A DNA stretch of 64,000 nt from Aphanocapsa sp. GSE-SYN-MK-11-07L (GTDB lineage Bacteria; Cyanobacteriota; Cyanobacteriia; Thermosynechococcales; Thermosynechococcaceae): positions 29,660-93,659 of the forward strand of contig JAHHGS010000076.1 in assembly GCA_019359715.1 (NCBI GenBank), read 5' to 3'. Shown one piece after another: positions 55,066 to 63,778 of this stretch; the stretch's first letter is position 1; every line of letters begins with the position of its first letter. A program made the translations under genes and the position numbers. The notes beneath the pieces are model-generated. The model saw nothing but the letters and a program-made list of their open reading frames with translations. It was not told where the DNA came from and made no database searches.

Positions 55066-55421
55066 GCCTCTCAAGTTACCCAATGGCTAGAGCGTACACA
55101 CAAATTTGATCGTCATCTGCGACACTTCAGATCCCCCTAAATCCCCCTTTTTAAGGGGGATTTAGGGGGATCTGAAGCCCCCTTTTTAAGGGGGTTGGGG
55201 GATTAAATACCTTCTGCCCTCTGCCTCCTGCCTTTTGCCTTCTCTTCCACCTTTGAATAAAATCAATCCTGCCCATTTGAAAATTTTGAATTACGAATTT
55301 ATTTAAGAAATGTAACTTCCGATAAGTTTTTGGTATTAATAATTTCTTAAGTAATATGTAAATATGATGAGTATGGTCAGTAAGTATTTTTACTAGTTTT
55401 TACCAGTCAGGAGGAAGTCCA
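55066..55421. other. intergenic region upstream of flv3 with palindromic repeats
   Basis: About 355 bases with no gene. It holds two adjacent palindromic repeats (55125-55203), a CT-rich tract (about 55208-55255) and a very AT-rich stretch (55280-55400) that is likely the flv3 promoter region. AGGAGG at 55409-55414, seven bases before the ATG, is a strong ribosome-binding site for flv3. Confidence 0.55.
55125..55203. repeat. 53-nt perfect inverted repeat plus C5/G5 palindromic repeat (copy 2)
   Basis: Arms of 25 bases (55125-55149 and 55153-55177) are exact complements around a TTT loop. Overlapping it by one base, 55177-55203 repeats the 27 bases seen upstream of prfB. The long stem could act on transcription in both directions between the channel gene and flv3, or simply be a mobile repeat. 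Confidence 0.8.
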
Positions 55422-57149
55422 ATGGTGGCAGTAGCTGAACAACTGAAGCGTCGCTTGACGATTCAAACCGCCGAAATTGCGCCTCAGACCACGGCTATTC
55501 GCTGCCTAGACTGGGATCGCGATCGCTTTGACATTGAATTTGCTCTCGACAATGGCACTACCTACAACTCGTTTTTGATTCAAAGCGAAAAGACGGCCCT
55601 GATTGATACCTCCCACGCCAAGTTTAAGCAGCTTTATTTGGACACTCTGCTGGGGCTGATTGATCCAACCACGATTGATTACCTGGTGATTAGCCACACC
55701 GAACCCGATCACAGTGGCTTGATCAAAGACTTTTTGGCCCTGGCTCCCCAAGTCACCCTGGTTGGCTCGAAAGTGGCAATCCAGTTCATGGCGGACTGGC
55801 TGCATCAGCCGTTCCAGCAGCAAATTGTCAAAAACGGCGATCGGCTCGACCTCGGCAACGGGCACGAACTGGAATTTGTGATTGCCCCCAACCTGCACTG
55901 GCCCGACACCATCTTCAGCTACGACCACAAAACCAAGGTGCTGTTTACCTGCGATGCCTTTGGGATGCACTACTGCGACGACTACACCTTTGACGAAGAT
56001 TTAGAGCTGATTGAAACCGAATACCAGTACTACTACGACTGCCTGATGGGCCCGAACGCTCGCTCGGTGCTGTCTGCCCTGAAGCGGATGGGCGAGCTGC
56101 CAGCAGTCGAAACGATCGCAACCGGGCACGGCCCGCTCTTGCACCACAACCTGGAAGATTTGGTCGGGCGCTATCGGCAATGGAGTCAAGATCAGGCTAA
56201 GGCAGTGACAACCGTCGCTTTCTTCTACGTGGTAGGGCACGGCTACAGCGATCAAATTGCTCAGGCGATCGCCCACGGGATTGCCAAAACTGGCGTCGCG
56301 GTGGAAACGATGGATCTGGCGACCGCTGATCCGCAGGAGGTGCGAGAACTGGTCAGTATTGTTTCTGGGATTGTGATTGGCACCCCGCCTAGCCAAGGCG
56401 AAACGGCGGCCACCATTCAAACGGCAATCAACACGATTTTGGCAGCGACCAACAGCAAGCAGGCGATCGGCGTGTTTGAGTCTGGCGATCCAGACAGCGA
56501 AGCCGTTTACCCGCTGGTTAACCAATTCCGTGATTTGGGGCTGACCTCGGCTTTCCCAGCGATTTTGATTCGAGAAACGCCCACCGAAGCCACCTATCAA
56601 CTCTGCGATGAAGCGGGCACTGACTTGGGGCAATGGCTGACCCGCGATCGCACGGTCAAGCAAATGAAGGCGCTGGATACCGAACTAGACAAAGCCCTCG
56701 GCCGGATCAGCGGTGGACTGTACATTATCACCGCTAAAAAGGGCGACATCAGTAGTGCCATGTTGGCCTCTTGGGTGGCCCAAGCCAGCTTCGAGCCGCT
56801 GGGCGTAACCATTGCTGTCGCCAAAGACCGAGCAATTGAAGCCTTTATGCACGTTGGCGATCGGTTTGTCCTGAATGTGCTGGAAGAAGACAATTACCAG
56901 CTTTTAATGCGCCACTTCTTGAAGCGATTTGCCCCCGGTGCCGATCGGTTCGCTGAGGTGAAAACCTACCCGGCCACAAACGGCTGCCCGATTTTGGCCG
57001 ATGCCCTGGCCTACATTGAGTGCGAAGTCGTCAGCCGGATGGACTGCCACGACCACTGGTTGGTCTACAGCACGGTCAATCTGGGGCGAGTGTCTAAACC
57101 AGACGCCCTGACCGCTGTTCACCACCGCAAAGTCGGCAACCACTATTGA
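55422..57149 (+). CDS. flv3: flavodiiron protein Flv3 (diflavin, Mehler-like O2 reduction)
   Basis: 575 residues. The metallo-beta-lactamase-like domain keeps all iron ligands: H92, E94, D96, H97 (SHTEPDHSG), H159 (NLHWPD), D178 (FTCDAFG) and H236 (ATGHGP). A flavodoxin domain (about 262-405, AFFYVVGHGYSDQIAQAI) and a flavin-reductase-like domain (about 430-575) follow, the three-domain cyanobacterial form. With Flv1 it reduces O2 to water using photosynthetic electrons and protects PSI in changing light. AGGAGG lies 7 bases before the ATG. Its usual partner flv1 starts 4 kb downstream rather than next to it. Confidence 0.95.
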   Translation: MVAVAEQLKRRLTIQTAEIAPQTTAIRCLDWDRDRFDIEFALDNGTTYNSFLIQSEKTALIDTSHAKFKQLYLDTLLGLIDPTTIDYLVISHTEPDHSGLIKDFLALAPQVTLVGSKVAIQFMADWLHQPFQQQIVKNGDRLDLGNGHELEFVIAPNLHWPDTIFSYDHKTKVLFTCDAFGMHYCDDYTFDEDLELIETEYQYYYDCLMGPNARSVLSALKRMGELPAVETIATGHGPLLHHNLEDLVGRYRQWSQDQAKAVTTVAFFYVVGHGYSDQIAQAIAHGIAKTGVAVETMDLATADPQEVRELVSIVSGIVIGTPPSQGETAATIQTAINTILAATNSKQAIGVFESGDPDSEAVYPLVNQFRDLGLTSAFPAILIRETPTEATYQLCDEAGTDLGQWLTRDRTVKQMKALDTELDKALGRISGGLYIITAKKGDISSAMLASWVAQASFEPLGVTIAVAKDRAIEAFMHVGDRFVLNVLEEDNYQLLMRHFLKRFAPGADRFAEVKTYPATNGCPILADALAYIECEVVSRMDCHDHWLVYSTVNLGRVSKPDALTAVHHRKVGNHY

Positions 57150-57156
57150 TGTTGGA

Positions 57157-57231
57157 GATCCCCCAACCCCCTTAAAAAGGGGACTTCAGAGTTTTCGGGA
57201 TTCTAAGTCCCCCTTTCTAAGGGGGACTTAG
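57157..57231. repeat. C5/G5 palindromic repeat cluster (copy 3, reverse orientation)
   Basis: About 57157-57186 is a near copy, in reverse, of the repeat found upstream of prfB and flv3. It is followed by a 29-nt hairpin at 57203-57231 with perfect 13-base arms (CTAAGTCCCCCTT) and a TCT loop. The cluster lies just after the flv3 stop. Confidence 0.7.
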
Positions 57232-57339
57232 GGGGATTGAAAGTGTATGCCCCAAACGCATAAGTCCTGTAAGTCCTGACTTGCTTAAACCAAGCCCAAA
57301 GCGCTGTAATAGAGGCATGATGACCTCAAGAGGTGAGGT

Positions 57340-57909
57340 ATGGTTACAACTGGCAAAAAAATAACCTTTGAGCAATACCTCACCGATGGCGATCGCCCAG
57401 ATCAGCGCTACGAATTGGTGCGGGGAGATTTGGTGCTGATGACTCCCCCAATTTTCCAACACATCTTTATTACTAAGTTTCTAGAACGAATCTTTGATGC
57501 TGAGATTGCTCGTTTGGGTCTGCCCTGGATTGCTCTCAAAGCGGCCGGACAACGCACAGAAATCGATAGTTCTAGATTGCCTGATCTCTGTATTGTGCCA
57601 ATGGAAGCAGCAGAAGTTCTGCGCTACAGTCCAGCGATATTCAAACTTCCGGCTTTGGTAGTGGCAGAAATTGTTAGTCCTGGTTCGATTAAGGATGACT
57701 GCGAGGACAAACTGAAGGAATATCAAGCAATCGCAGTTGTCGAATATTGGATTATCGATCCAACCCGCAAAGATCCACGAGTAACGGTTTGCACACTCAA
57801 AAACGAGACTTACGAACAGCAGGTATTTCGAGGTTCAGTGCCAATTATCTCCGCTACCTTTCCTGAGCTTGAGGTGAGTGTAGATCAAATAATGGCAGCA
57901 AAATTGTAG
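57340..57909 (+). CDS. Uma2 family endonuclease-like protein
   Basis: 189 residues, the usual size. The PD-(D/E)XK-like core reads TEIDSSRLPDLCIVP, then ALVVAEIVSPGSIKDDCEDK and LKEYQAIAVVEYWIIDP, with the Asp, Glu and Lys in place. It differs strongly from the other Uma2 at 43043-43741 and lacks its coiled-coil tail. It lies between flv3 and flv1, 51 bases before a NuiA-like gene on the same strand. Nuclease activity is a family prediction only. Confidence 0.83.
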   Translation: MVTTGKKITFEQYLTDGDRPDQRYELVRGDLVLMTPPIFQHIFITKFLERIFDAEIARLGLPWIALKAAGQRTEIDSSRLPDLCIVPMEAAEVLRYSPAIFKLPALVVAEIVSPGSIKDDCEDKLKEYQAIAVVEYWIIDPTRKDPRVTVCTLKNETYEQQVFRGSVPIISATFPELEVSVDQIMAAKL

Positions 57910-57960
57910 GAGAGTTGCGATTATGCACTCAGAAAATGACAAATCATTGCCTAGAAGGAT

Positions 57961-58935
57961 ATGAAAGAATCTACTGCCGACCTCCTTGCTGAGATAGAGA
58001 AAACAATTGAAGGTCTAAATTATCCAAGCGAAGCAGATTATTATCCTCTAAGAAGTTTCTTCTGGGAAACTAAAGAGAAGGGGGAATTAACAACAGAGCG
58101 ACTGCTGTTGTCCTCTGGTTTTCTTACACCTGCTACGCTCCAGGAATTCATTGACTTTGTTGCTACTGAAACACACTGGAATGGCGAACCAAGATATGAT
58201 TTCTTGGGCGATTTTCGTCAGAAATCACTAGAAGAAATAAAGCAAATCGCAGAAGCGTACAAAGGTTTATTAGGATTTTTAGAACGCAATTTTCACGAAA
58301 TCAAGATTTATCTGGTGAGAAATATTGATAAGTTTTCTTTTTCAGTTCATGACATCTATGATATTTCCGACATTCAAGATCCTAAATATTCAGCGCAAGC
58401 AGCTTTTTATGTAATTTTGGGCAAAACCAATGATGGAATGTGGATAGGTATTTCTCCAGATATGGATTGCAGTGGGCTGTATGAAGACAAGGAAATGATG
58501 ATTGAAGACAACCCTGTTGTTACAAATGAGGTTTTTGAATTCAAGCAAGAGTTGAAGATATTTTTACAGAACCTTGAGATGCCAGCCGCTGATTTTGGCG
58601 CATGGAAGAGAATTAATTCATTTCTTTTAGAAATCTCCAGCTCCAGACATCTGTGCGTTTATAAGCTGCTCAAAGCAATCAGGTTTATAGGATTATTTGA
58701 AGCCGCTGCTTTTTGTGATCATATCGGCAATCCAGAATTGTTAGGCAGTGATCAAGAAGCAAGTTTTAAGAAAAGCGAAAAGCAATATCGTCATCTAGAT
58801 AATTTACTCAGAGAAAAGTTAACTAATTTACAAGAGTATATTATTGGAGGAGACGTGGTTTTTCATACTTATTACATAGGTAAAACTGCTGATGGTAATT
58901 GGCTCGGTGTACAAACAATATCAATCTGGACATAG
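57961..58935 (+). CDS. nuclease A inhibitor-like (NuiA) protein, apparently two modules
   Basis: 324 residues, more AT-rich than its neighbours. The start (IEGLNYPSEADYYPLRSFFW, about 16-35) matches the opening of NuiA, the Anabaena inhibitor of the nuclease NucA. FYVILGKTNDGMWIGIS (about 149-165) matches NuiA's closing segment (VYVIGETPAGNLAGIS type). A second closing segment, YYIGKTADGNWLGVQTIS (about 304-321), ends the protein, so it may hold two related modules, the second with a diverged start. No signal peptide. The Uma2 nuclease-like gene lies 51 bases upstream. A function as inhibitor is inferred from similarity. Confidence 0.6.
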   Translation: MKESTADLLAEIEKTIEGLNYPSEADYYPLRSFFWETKEKGELTTERLLLSSGFLTPATLQEFIDFVATETHWNGEPRYDFLGDFRQKSLEEIKQIAEAYKGLLGFLERNFHEIKIYLVRNIDKFSFSVHDIYDISDIQDPKYSAQAAFYVILGKTNDGMWIGISPDMDCSGLYEDKEMMIEDNPVVTNEVFEFKQELKIFLQNLEMPAADFGAWKRINSFLLEISSSRHLCVYKLLKAIRFIGLFEAAAFCDHIGNPELLGSDQEASFKKSEKQYRHLDNLLREKLTNLQEYIIGGDVVFHTYYIGKTADGNWLGVQTISIWT

Positions 58936-59098
58936 ATTTATAGCCAGGAAAATTGTGGACGTACTTGTGAGTTGATAATTTAGACTAAACTTTATAATCT
59001 GCAAAACAGCCCAAAAGGAACAGAGTTGCTGGTATTACGATCTCATATTCTTGGATTAGACCAAACGCGCGATCGCATTACGGAGGCGCATACTTAAA

Positions 59099-61024
59099 AT
59101 GCAGTTGATTGAGTTGCGAGGATACCGAATTATTCGCCCTTTGGGTCAGGGTGGCTTTGGAAAAACCTATTTGGTAGAAGACATTCACTCTCCTACCTTT
59201 CAGCAGTATGTGGTCAAGCAACTCAGCCCCCAATGCACCGATCCAGACAGCTACAAAATTGCTCAGGAGAGATTTCAGCGCGAGGCAGCGGTTTTGCTGG
59301 ATTTAAGCAACAAGCACTTCCAAATTCCCAAGCTCTACAGCTACTCGTTTCAAGACCAAGATTTTTATCTGGTTCAGGAATATATTGAAGGCCCGTCCCT
59401 GCTGGAAATGTGGCAGCAAGCAGGCGAAATTACTGAAGACGTGCTGCGGCAAATCCTGATCGAGATTTTGGATATTTTGAGCGTGGTTCATGCCCAAAAA
59501 ATTATCCATCGAGACGTTAAACCAGAAAACATTATTATTCGCAGCAGTGACCAAAAGCCCGTTTTAATTGACTTCGGAGCGGTTAAAGAATCTGTTAACA
59601 CCCGGTTCAGCAGCCACAATTCCGCCGCCTCGATCGCGATTGGCTCCCCCGGCTTTATGCCGCCGGAACAAGCCGCTGGTCGCCCCACCTATGCCAGCGA
59701 TTTGTACAGTCTGGGCATGACGGCGATCTACCTGCTGACCGGCAAACAGCCCAGCGAGTTAGAGACTGATGCCCCTAGCCATGAGCTGATTTGGCAACCC
59801 CATGCCCCCCAAGTCAGCCCCGGACTTGCCGCTGTTTTGACGAAAGCGATCAAGTTTAATCCCAGCGATCGCTATGCCAGCGCCCACGCCATGCAGCAAG
59901 CGCTAGGGGGCGGCAGCAGTCTTCCGCCCAGCGGTGAGGATACCTTGGCTGTTGTGCCCCCAGCTAAACCAGTAGCGCCTAAAACCTATCCAGTAGTTTG
60001 GCTACTCATATTGGCAGGGATTGTCGGGGCGGGCGGAGTTTTGGGGGTGGTTGGCTTTTATTTGTTTTCACAATTTTCTCAGCCCCGGAGCGAAACAAGC
60101 CTGGCAACGGCGATCAACGCCAGGAGCCAAGGTCAGTTTGAAGACTGTCTGGCGGCGCTCAGTCGGTTGCCAATCACGGCCAATTTGCCACCAGAAGCCA
60201 AATCATTGCAAGCCGAGTGCCAGCTAGAGCTAGCCAAGCAGCGGGCCGCTCAGGGCGACTTGACAACTGCGCTCCAACAAGTTAGTCAGATTGACCCCAA
60301 CTCAATCGAACCCAACTCAGTCCCGGCAACAGAGTCAGCCCAACTTCAGCAGCAATGGGGCGATCGCTTACTCGCCGAAGCAACTAAGAAGTATGAGCAG
60401 GGAGATGTCGAGGCGGCAATTAAACTGGCCAGGGCAATTCCCAAGAATACCCTGTCAGCTCAGAAAGCCGAGGCTAAGATTCGGGGCTGGCAGCAAACCG
60501 CCGGGAATCCAGGCAGCCCACAGCCGCAGAATAACAGCTCGGCAATTAACCCAACGCAACCAGACCCGCCGCCAGAGCATCTAACCCAAAATGATTCACC
60601 TCCCAACAACCCATCTGACGGAGGTTCAACCCCGATCAGTCCAACCGATCAGTCTGACCCGCCACCATCGAACGCTCAGCGCAGAATCGACGAAGGCGAA
60701 GCAATTTCAACCATTGAAGCACTCTACACCCAGCTTTCTCAAAGAAATTATCCTGCTGCCCGCGACATGTATGGGCCGCAGTTGGCGGCTATTTTTGAGC
60801 CTGGTTTTTTTGAGCAGTTCACTCGCGTCACCGTAGACAACCTATCGATTACCTCTAGAACCAACAAATCGATTAGTTTTGTCGGCGACAACACCTACGT
60901 CTGGCCAGATGGTTCAACCCAGAGGGAACGGCGCTCCTTTACGGTCAGGCAAGTCAACGGTCGCCCCCTGATCACGGCTTCTGAGTTTATCAAAGTCATC
61001 TACTCGCGGCAGCATGGCACGTAG
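59099..61024 (+). CDS. transmembrane Ser/Thr protein kinase with repeat-containing C-terminal region
   Basis: 641 residues. The Hanks-type kinase domain covers about 8-270: GQGGFGKTYLVED (P-loop), VVKQL (Lys), IIHRDVKPENIII (catalytic loop) and LIDFGAVKE (DFG). One membrane helix lies at about 299-325. Outside, repeats of the AIxxA..IP..W type (VEAAIKLARAIPKNTLSAQK, KIRGWQQ) match those of the protein at 11413-13188. A Pro/Ser/Asn linker and an NTF2-like end (EAISTIEALYTQLSQRNYPA ... RRSFTVRQVNGRPLI) follow. GGAGG lies 12 bases before the ATG. It sits between flv3 and flv1; its substrates are unknown. Confidence 0.88.
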   Translation: MQLIELRGYRIIRPLGQGGFGKTYLVEDIHSPTFQQYVVKQLSPQCTDPDSYKIAQERFQREAAVLLDLSNKHFQIPKLYSYSFQDQDFYLVQEYIEGPSLLEMWQQAGEITEDVLRQILIEILDILSVVHAQKIIHRDVKPENIIIRSSDQKPVLIDFGAVKESVNTRFSSHNSAASIAIGSPGFMPPEQAAGRPTYASDLYSLGMTAIYLLTGKQPSELETDAPSHELIWQPHAPQVSPGLAAVLTKAIKFNPSDRYASAHAMQQALGGGSSLPPSGEDTLAVVPPAKPVAPKTYPVVWLLILAGIVGAGGVLGVVGFYLFSQFSQPRSETSLATAINARSQGQFEDCLAALSRLPITANLPPEAKSLQAECQLELAKQRAAQGDLTTALQQVSQIDPNSIEPNSVPATESAQLQQQWGDRLLAEATKKYEQGDVEAAIKLARAIPKNTLSAQKAEAKIRGWQQTAGNPGSPQPQNNSSAINPTQPDPPPEHLTQNDSPPNNPSDGGSTPISPTDQSDPPPSNAQRRIDEGEAISTIEALYTQLSQRNYPAARDMYGPQLAAIFEPGFFEQFTRVTVDNLSITSRTNKSISFVGDNTYVWPDGSTQRERRSFTVRQVNGRPLITASEFIKVIYSRQHGT

Positions 61025-61042
61025 CGGTGGCCGCTAAATTAT

Positions 61043-61150
61043 TAGACCTCTTGCAAAAATTTATGAACGTTTATGCACAATCTTTCGCCCCCCTAGCCCC
61101 CCAATTCTGGGGGGCTAGGGGGGCTGTCCAGGATTCAGGCAAGAGGTCTA
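61043..61150. mobile_element. 108-bp MITE-like element with long internal hairpin
   Basis: TAGACCTCTTGC at 61043-61054 is the exact reverse complement of 61139-61150, so 10-base inverted ends are flanked by TA on both sides, as with TA target duplications. Inside, 61087-61103 and 61108-61124 form a perfect 17-bp stem of C6/G6 runs. No reading frame. It lies between the kinase gene and flv1, 44 bases before the flv1 start. Confidence 0.65.
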
Positions 61151-61193
61151 CTGCCAGATTGCAACCGAACCTATTCCAAACAAGGCAAAGATA

Positions 61194-62936
61194 ATGACGG
61201 AAATTAAACCTCGTGATGTGCAAGTGGCCCAAGTTGGGGCAGAAACCCTCGTTTTGCGATCGCGGACGTGGGAACGGCTCAAGTTTGAAGTCGAGTATTC
61301 TCGCCAGCGGGGCACGACGGCGAATTCCTATCTGATTCAGGGCGATCGGACTGCCCTGCTCGACCCGCCCGGTGAGTCTTTTACGGAAATTTATCTGCAC
61401 GAGCTAGCCCAGCATGTTTACCTACAAAAGCTGGACTATGTGATTTTGAGCCACTTCAACCCGAATCGGCTGGTCACAATCAAGGCCTTGCTGGCTTTAG
61501 CGCCCCAAATCACCTTTGTTTGCTCAAAGCCAGGCGCGCTGGCCCTGCGAACCGCCTTTGGCGATCGCCGCTTGAATATTTCGATCGCTCGCAGTGATGA
61601 AACCCTTGATTTGGGGCAAGGACACGAACTGTCGTTTATTGCTGTCCCGACGCCTCGCTGGCCGGATGCCCTATTTACCTACGATCCTGCCACTAAGGTG
61701 CTGTTTACCGATAAGCTGTTTGGCGCTCACGTTTGCGATGACCCAGTGTTTGACGAAAACTGGAAAACCCTCGACGAGGATCGCCGCTATTACTTTGACT
61801 GCCTGCACGCCGCCCAGTCCCGGCAGGTGGAAATCGCCCTGGATCGGTTTGCCCACTACAAAGTTAAGTTCTATGGGCCAGGACATGGGCCAATTGTCCG
61901 ATTTAGCTTGAGTCGGCTCACCCTCGACTATCGGCAGTGGTGCCAGCAGCAAAAAGAGCAGGATCTGAGCGTTGCCTTGCTTTACGCCTCGGCTTACGGC
62001 AATACAACCACGCTGGCTCAGGCGATCGCTCAAGGGCTGACCCAAGCTGGTGTGACTGTGGAGTCGATCAACTGTGAGTTCAGCCAACCGGCCGAGATTC
62101 AAACCGCGATCGAACAAGCGGATGGGTTTGTGATTGGTGCCCCAACTCTGGGCGGTCACATGCCGACCCAAGTGCAAACCGCGCTAGGGATTGTTCTCTC
62201 AACCGCTCCCCAAACCAAGCCCGTGGGGGTGTTTGGCTCTTACGGCTGGAGCGGCGAAGCTGTAGATGAAATTGAAGAAAAGCTCCAGAATGCCGGACAC
62301 CCGTTTGGATTCGAGACAATCCGGGTCAAGTTCAGCCCCACGGCGGAAGTGCTGAGCCAGTGTGAAGCCGCCGGAGCCGAGTTTGCCCAAGCCCTCAAAA
62401 AATCTCGCAAAAACCGCCTGCCTGCCGCCCTCGACTCCCAAAGCGATCGCACAGAGCAAGCCGTCGGTCGGATTGCGGGGTCGCTGTGCGTTCTGACGGC
62501 AAAGCAGTCCGTGCCGGCCCATCCAGAAGTTGCTGAGGCTAGCCTGCCAACCGCAACCCTGGTGTCTTGGGTATCGCAAGCTTCGTTCAATCCCCCTGGC
62601 TTGACGATTGCTCTGGATAAAGAGCGAGTGGAAGGGCTAAACCATCCCGGCGACCCATTTGTGCTCAATATTCTTAAAGAAGGTTTGAATCTGCGCCGCC
62701 AGTTCCTCAAACCGTTTGCCCCCGGCCAAGACCGCTTTGCTGGACTCAAGATTGACTGGGCTGAGAACGAGTGCCCAATTCTCAACGATGCCCTCGCCTA
62801 CTTGGAATGCACCGTTGAATCACGGATGGAATGCGGCGACCATTGGCTGATTTACGCCACGGTCAACAACGGTAAAGTCCTGCAAGCAAGCGGAACAACC
62901 GCCGTCCAGCACCGTAAATCCGGTAGCCAGTATTAA
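61194..62936 (+). CDS. flv1: flavodiiron protein Flv1 (non-canonical iron site)
   Basis: 580 residues with the same three domains as Flv3. The ligand motif reads SHFNPNRLV: compared with H-E-D-H of Flv3, positions are H87, N89, N91 and R92. The next two ligands are also replaced (PTPRWPD has Arg for His; FTDKLFG has Lys for Asp), while GHGP is kept. This is the known Flv1 pattern, so the identity is firm (start MTEIKPRDVQVAQVGAETLV is typical). Flv1 works with Flv3 in light-driven O2 reduction. A MITE-like element sits directly upstream and may contribute to or disturb its promoter. Confidence 0.95.
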   Translation: MTEIKPRDVQVAQVGAETLVLRSRTWERLKFEVEYSRQRGTTANSYLIQGDRTALLDPPGESFTEIYLHELAQHVYLQKLDYVILSHFNPNRLVTIKALLALAPQITFVCSKPGALALRTAFGDRRLNISIARSDETLDLGQGHELSFIAVPTPRWPDALFTYDPATKVLFTDKLFGAHVCDDPVFDENWKTLDEDRRYYFDCLHAAQSRQVEIALDRFAHYKVKFYGPGHGPIVRFSLSRLTLDYRQWCQQQKEQDLSVALLYASAYGNTTTLAQAIAQGLTQAGVTVESINCEFSQPAEIQTAIEQADGFVIGAPTLGGHMPTQVQTALGIVLSTAPQTKPVGVFGSYGWSGEAVDEIEEKLQNAGHPFGFETIRVKFSPTAEVLSQCEAAGAEFAQALKKSRKNRLPAALDSQSDRTEQAVGRIAGSLCVLTAKQSVPAHPEVAEASLPTATLVSWVSQASFNPPGLTIALDKERVEGLNHPGDPFVLNILKEGLNLRRQFLKPFAPGQDRFAGLKIDWAENECPILNDALAYLECTVESRMECGDHWLIYATVNNGKVLQASGTTAVQHRKSGSQY

Positions 62937-62979
62937 AAGATTACCCTAGGTTAAGCTCGGTCAAGAACCGCAACTAACT

Positions 62980-63008
62980 TTGTTAAACTGACTAGAACTG
63001 GCTAGATA
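62980..63008 (+). promoter_or_regulatory. candidate sigma-70-type promoter of ftrC
   Basis: TTGTTA at 62980-62985 and TAGATA at 63003-63008 are separated by 17 bases and lie 20 bases before the ftrC ATG. Each box matches the consensus in four or five of six positions. Proposed by sequence only. Confidence 0.35.
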
Positions 63009-63028
63009 AAAATCCTAGGACTGAATCT

Positions 63029-63388
63029 ATGAACGGCATTTCTTCCAACCAAGCCACAGACAAAAGCTTAGAGGCGATGCGGAAGTTTTCCGAAACCTAC
63101 GCCAAGCGGACTGACACCTATTTCTGCATTGATTTAGGCACAACTGCCGTCGTGATTGAAGGCTTGGCTAAGCACAAAGACGACTATGGTTCACCCCTTT
63201 GCCCTTGCCGCCACTATGAAGATAAAGAAGCGGAAGTCGCTGCTGCTTACTGGAACTGTCCCTGTGTGCCGATGCGGGAGCGCAAAGAATGCCACTGCAT
63301 GTTGTTTTTAACCCCTGATAATCATTTCGTTGGGGACAAGCAAGAGATTTCTTTTGAGCAAATTCGCGAGGAAACCAATCGCTACTAG
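63029..63388 (+). CDS. ftrC: ferredoxin-thioredoxin reductase, catalytic chain
   Basis: Passes electrons from photosynthetic ferredoxin through a [4Fe-4S] cluster to the disulfide of thioredoxin, linking light to enzyme activity. 119 residues. All six cysteines are in place: C58-P-C60, sixteen residues, C77-P-C79, eight residues, C88-H-C90 (LCPCRHY, NCPCVPMRERKECHC). The variable chain ftrV is not in the window. A DUF309 gene overlaps its 3' end. Confidence 0.96.
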   Translation: MNGISSNQATDKSLEAMRKFSETYAKRTDTYFCIDLGTTAVVIEGLAKHKDDYGSPLCPCRHYEDKEAEVAAAYWNCPCVPMRERKECHCMLFLTPDNHFVGDKQEISFEQIREETNRY

Positions 63389-63749
63389 TCAACTGCCGCC
63401 GGAGTTTTGGTATGGCGTTGAGCAGTTCAATCAGCAGCAGTTCTATGCCTGCCATGACACCTTAGAAGCGCTCTGGTTTGAAGCCAGTGAACCCGATCGC
63501 AGCTTTTACCAAAGCATTTTGCAGATTGCGGTTGCCTGCTATCACTTGGATAATTCCAACTGGCGAGGAGCCGTTATTCTGCTCGGAGAAGGCATCAACC
63601 GGCTAGGGCCTTATTCAGAAAACTATGCGGGCATAAATGTAGCGCAGTTGATCACTCAAAGTCATCACCTCTTAACCGCACTTCAACAGGCCGGGCCAGA
63701 ACACTATCCGCGAGGGCCATTGCCGACGCTTTTACAATCTGAAGAGTAG
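63330..63749 (+). CDS. DUF309 family protein
   Basis: 139 residues at most. The domain reads FWYGVEQFNQQQFYACHDTL, then EALWFEASEPDRSFYQSILQ and GAVILLGEGINRLGPY, with the H-D-x-x-E-x-x-W motif of DUF309. These are small helical proteins of unknown role, often near housekeeping genes. No ATG precedes the conserved part: the likely starts are TTG at 63330 or 63354, both inside ftrC, which implies an overlap of at least 35 bases and translational coupling to ftrC. The exact start is uncertain. Confidence 0.8.
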   Translation: MGTSKRFLLSKFARKPIATSQLPPEFWYGVEQFNQQQFYACHDTLEALWFEASEPDRSFYQSILQIAVACYHLDNSNWRGAVILLGEGINRLGPYSENYAGINVAQLITQSHHLLTALQQAGPEHYPRGPLPTLLQSEE

Positions 63750-63778
63750 CCGCGTTTCCGCTTGAGTTGTACAGACGA

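Noticed and set aside
56001..56663. Long minus-strand open frames inside flv3 and other genes
   Set aside because: They are shadows of strongly coding frames with family motifs on the opposite strand.
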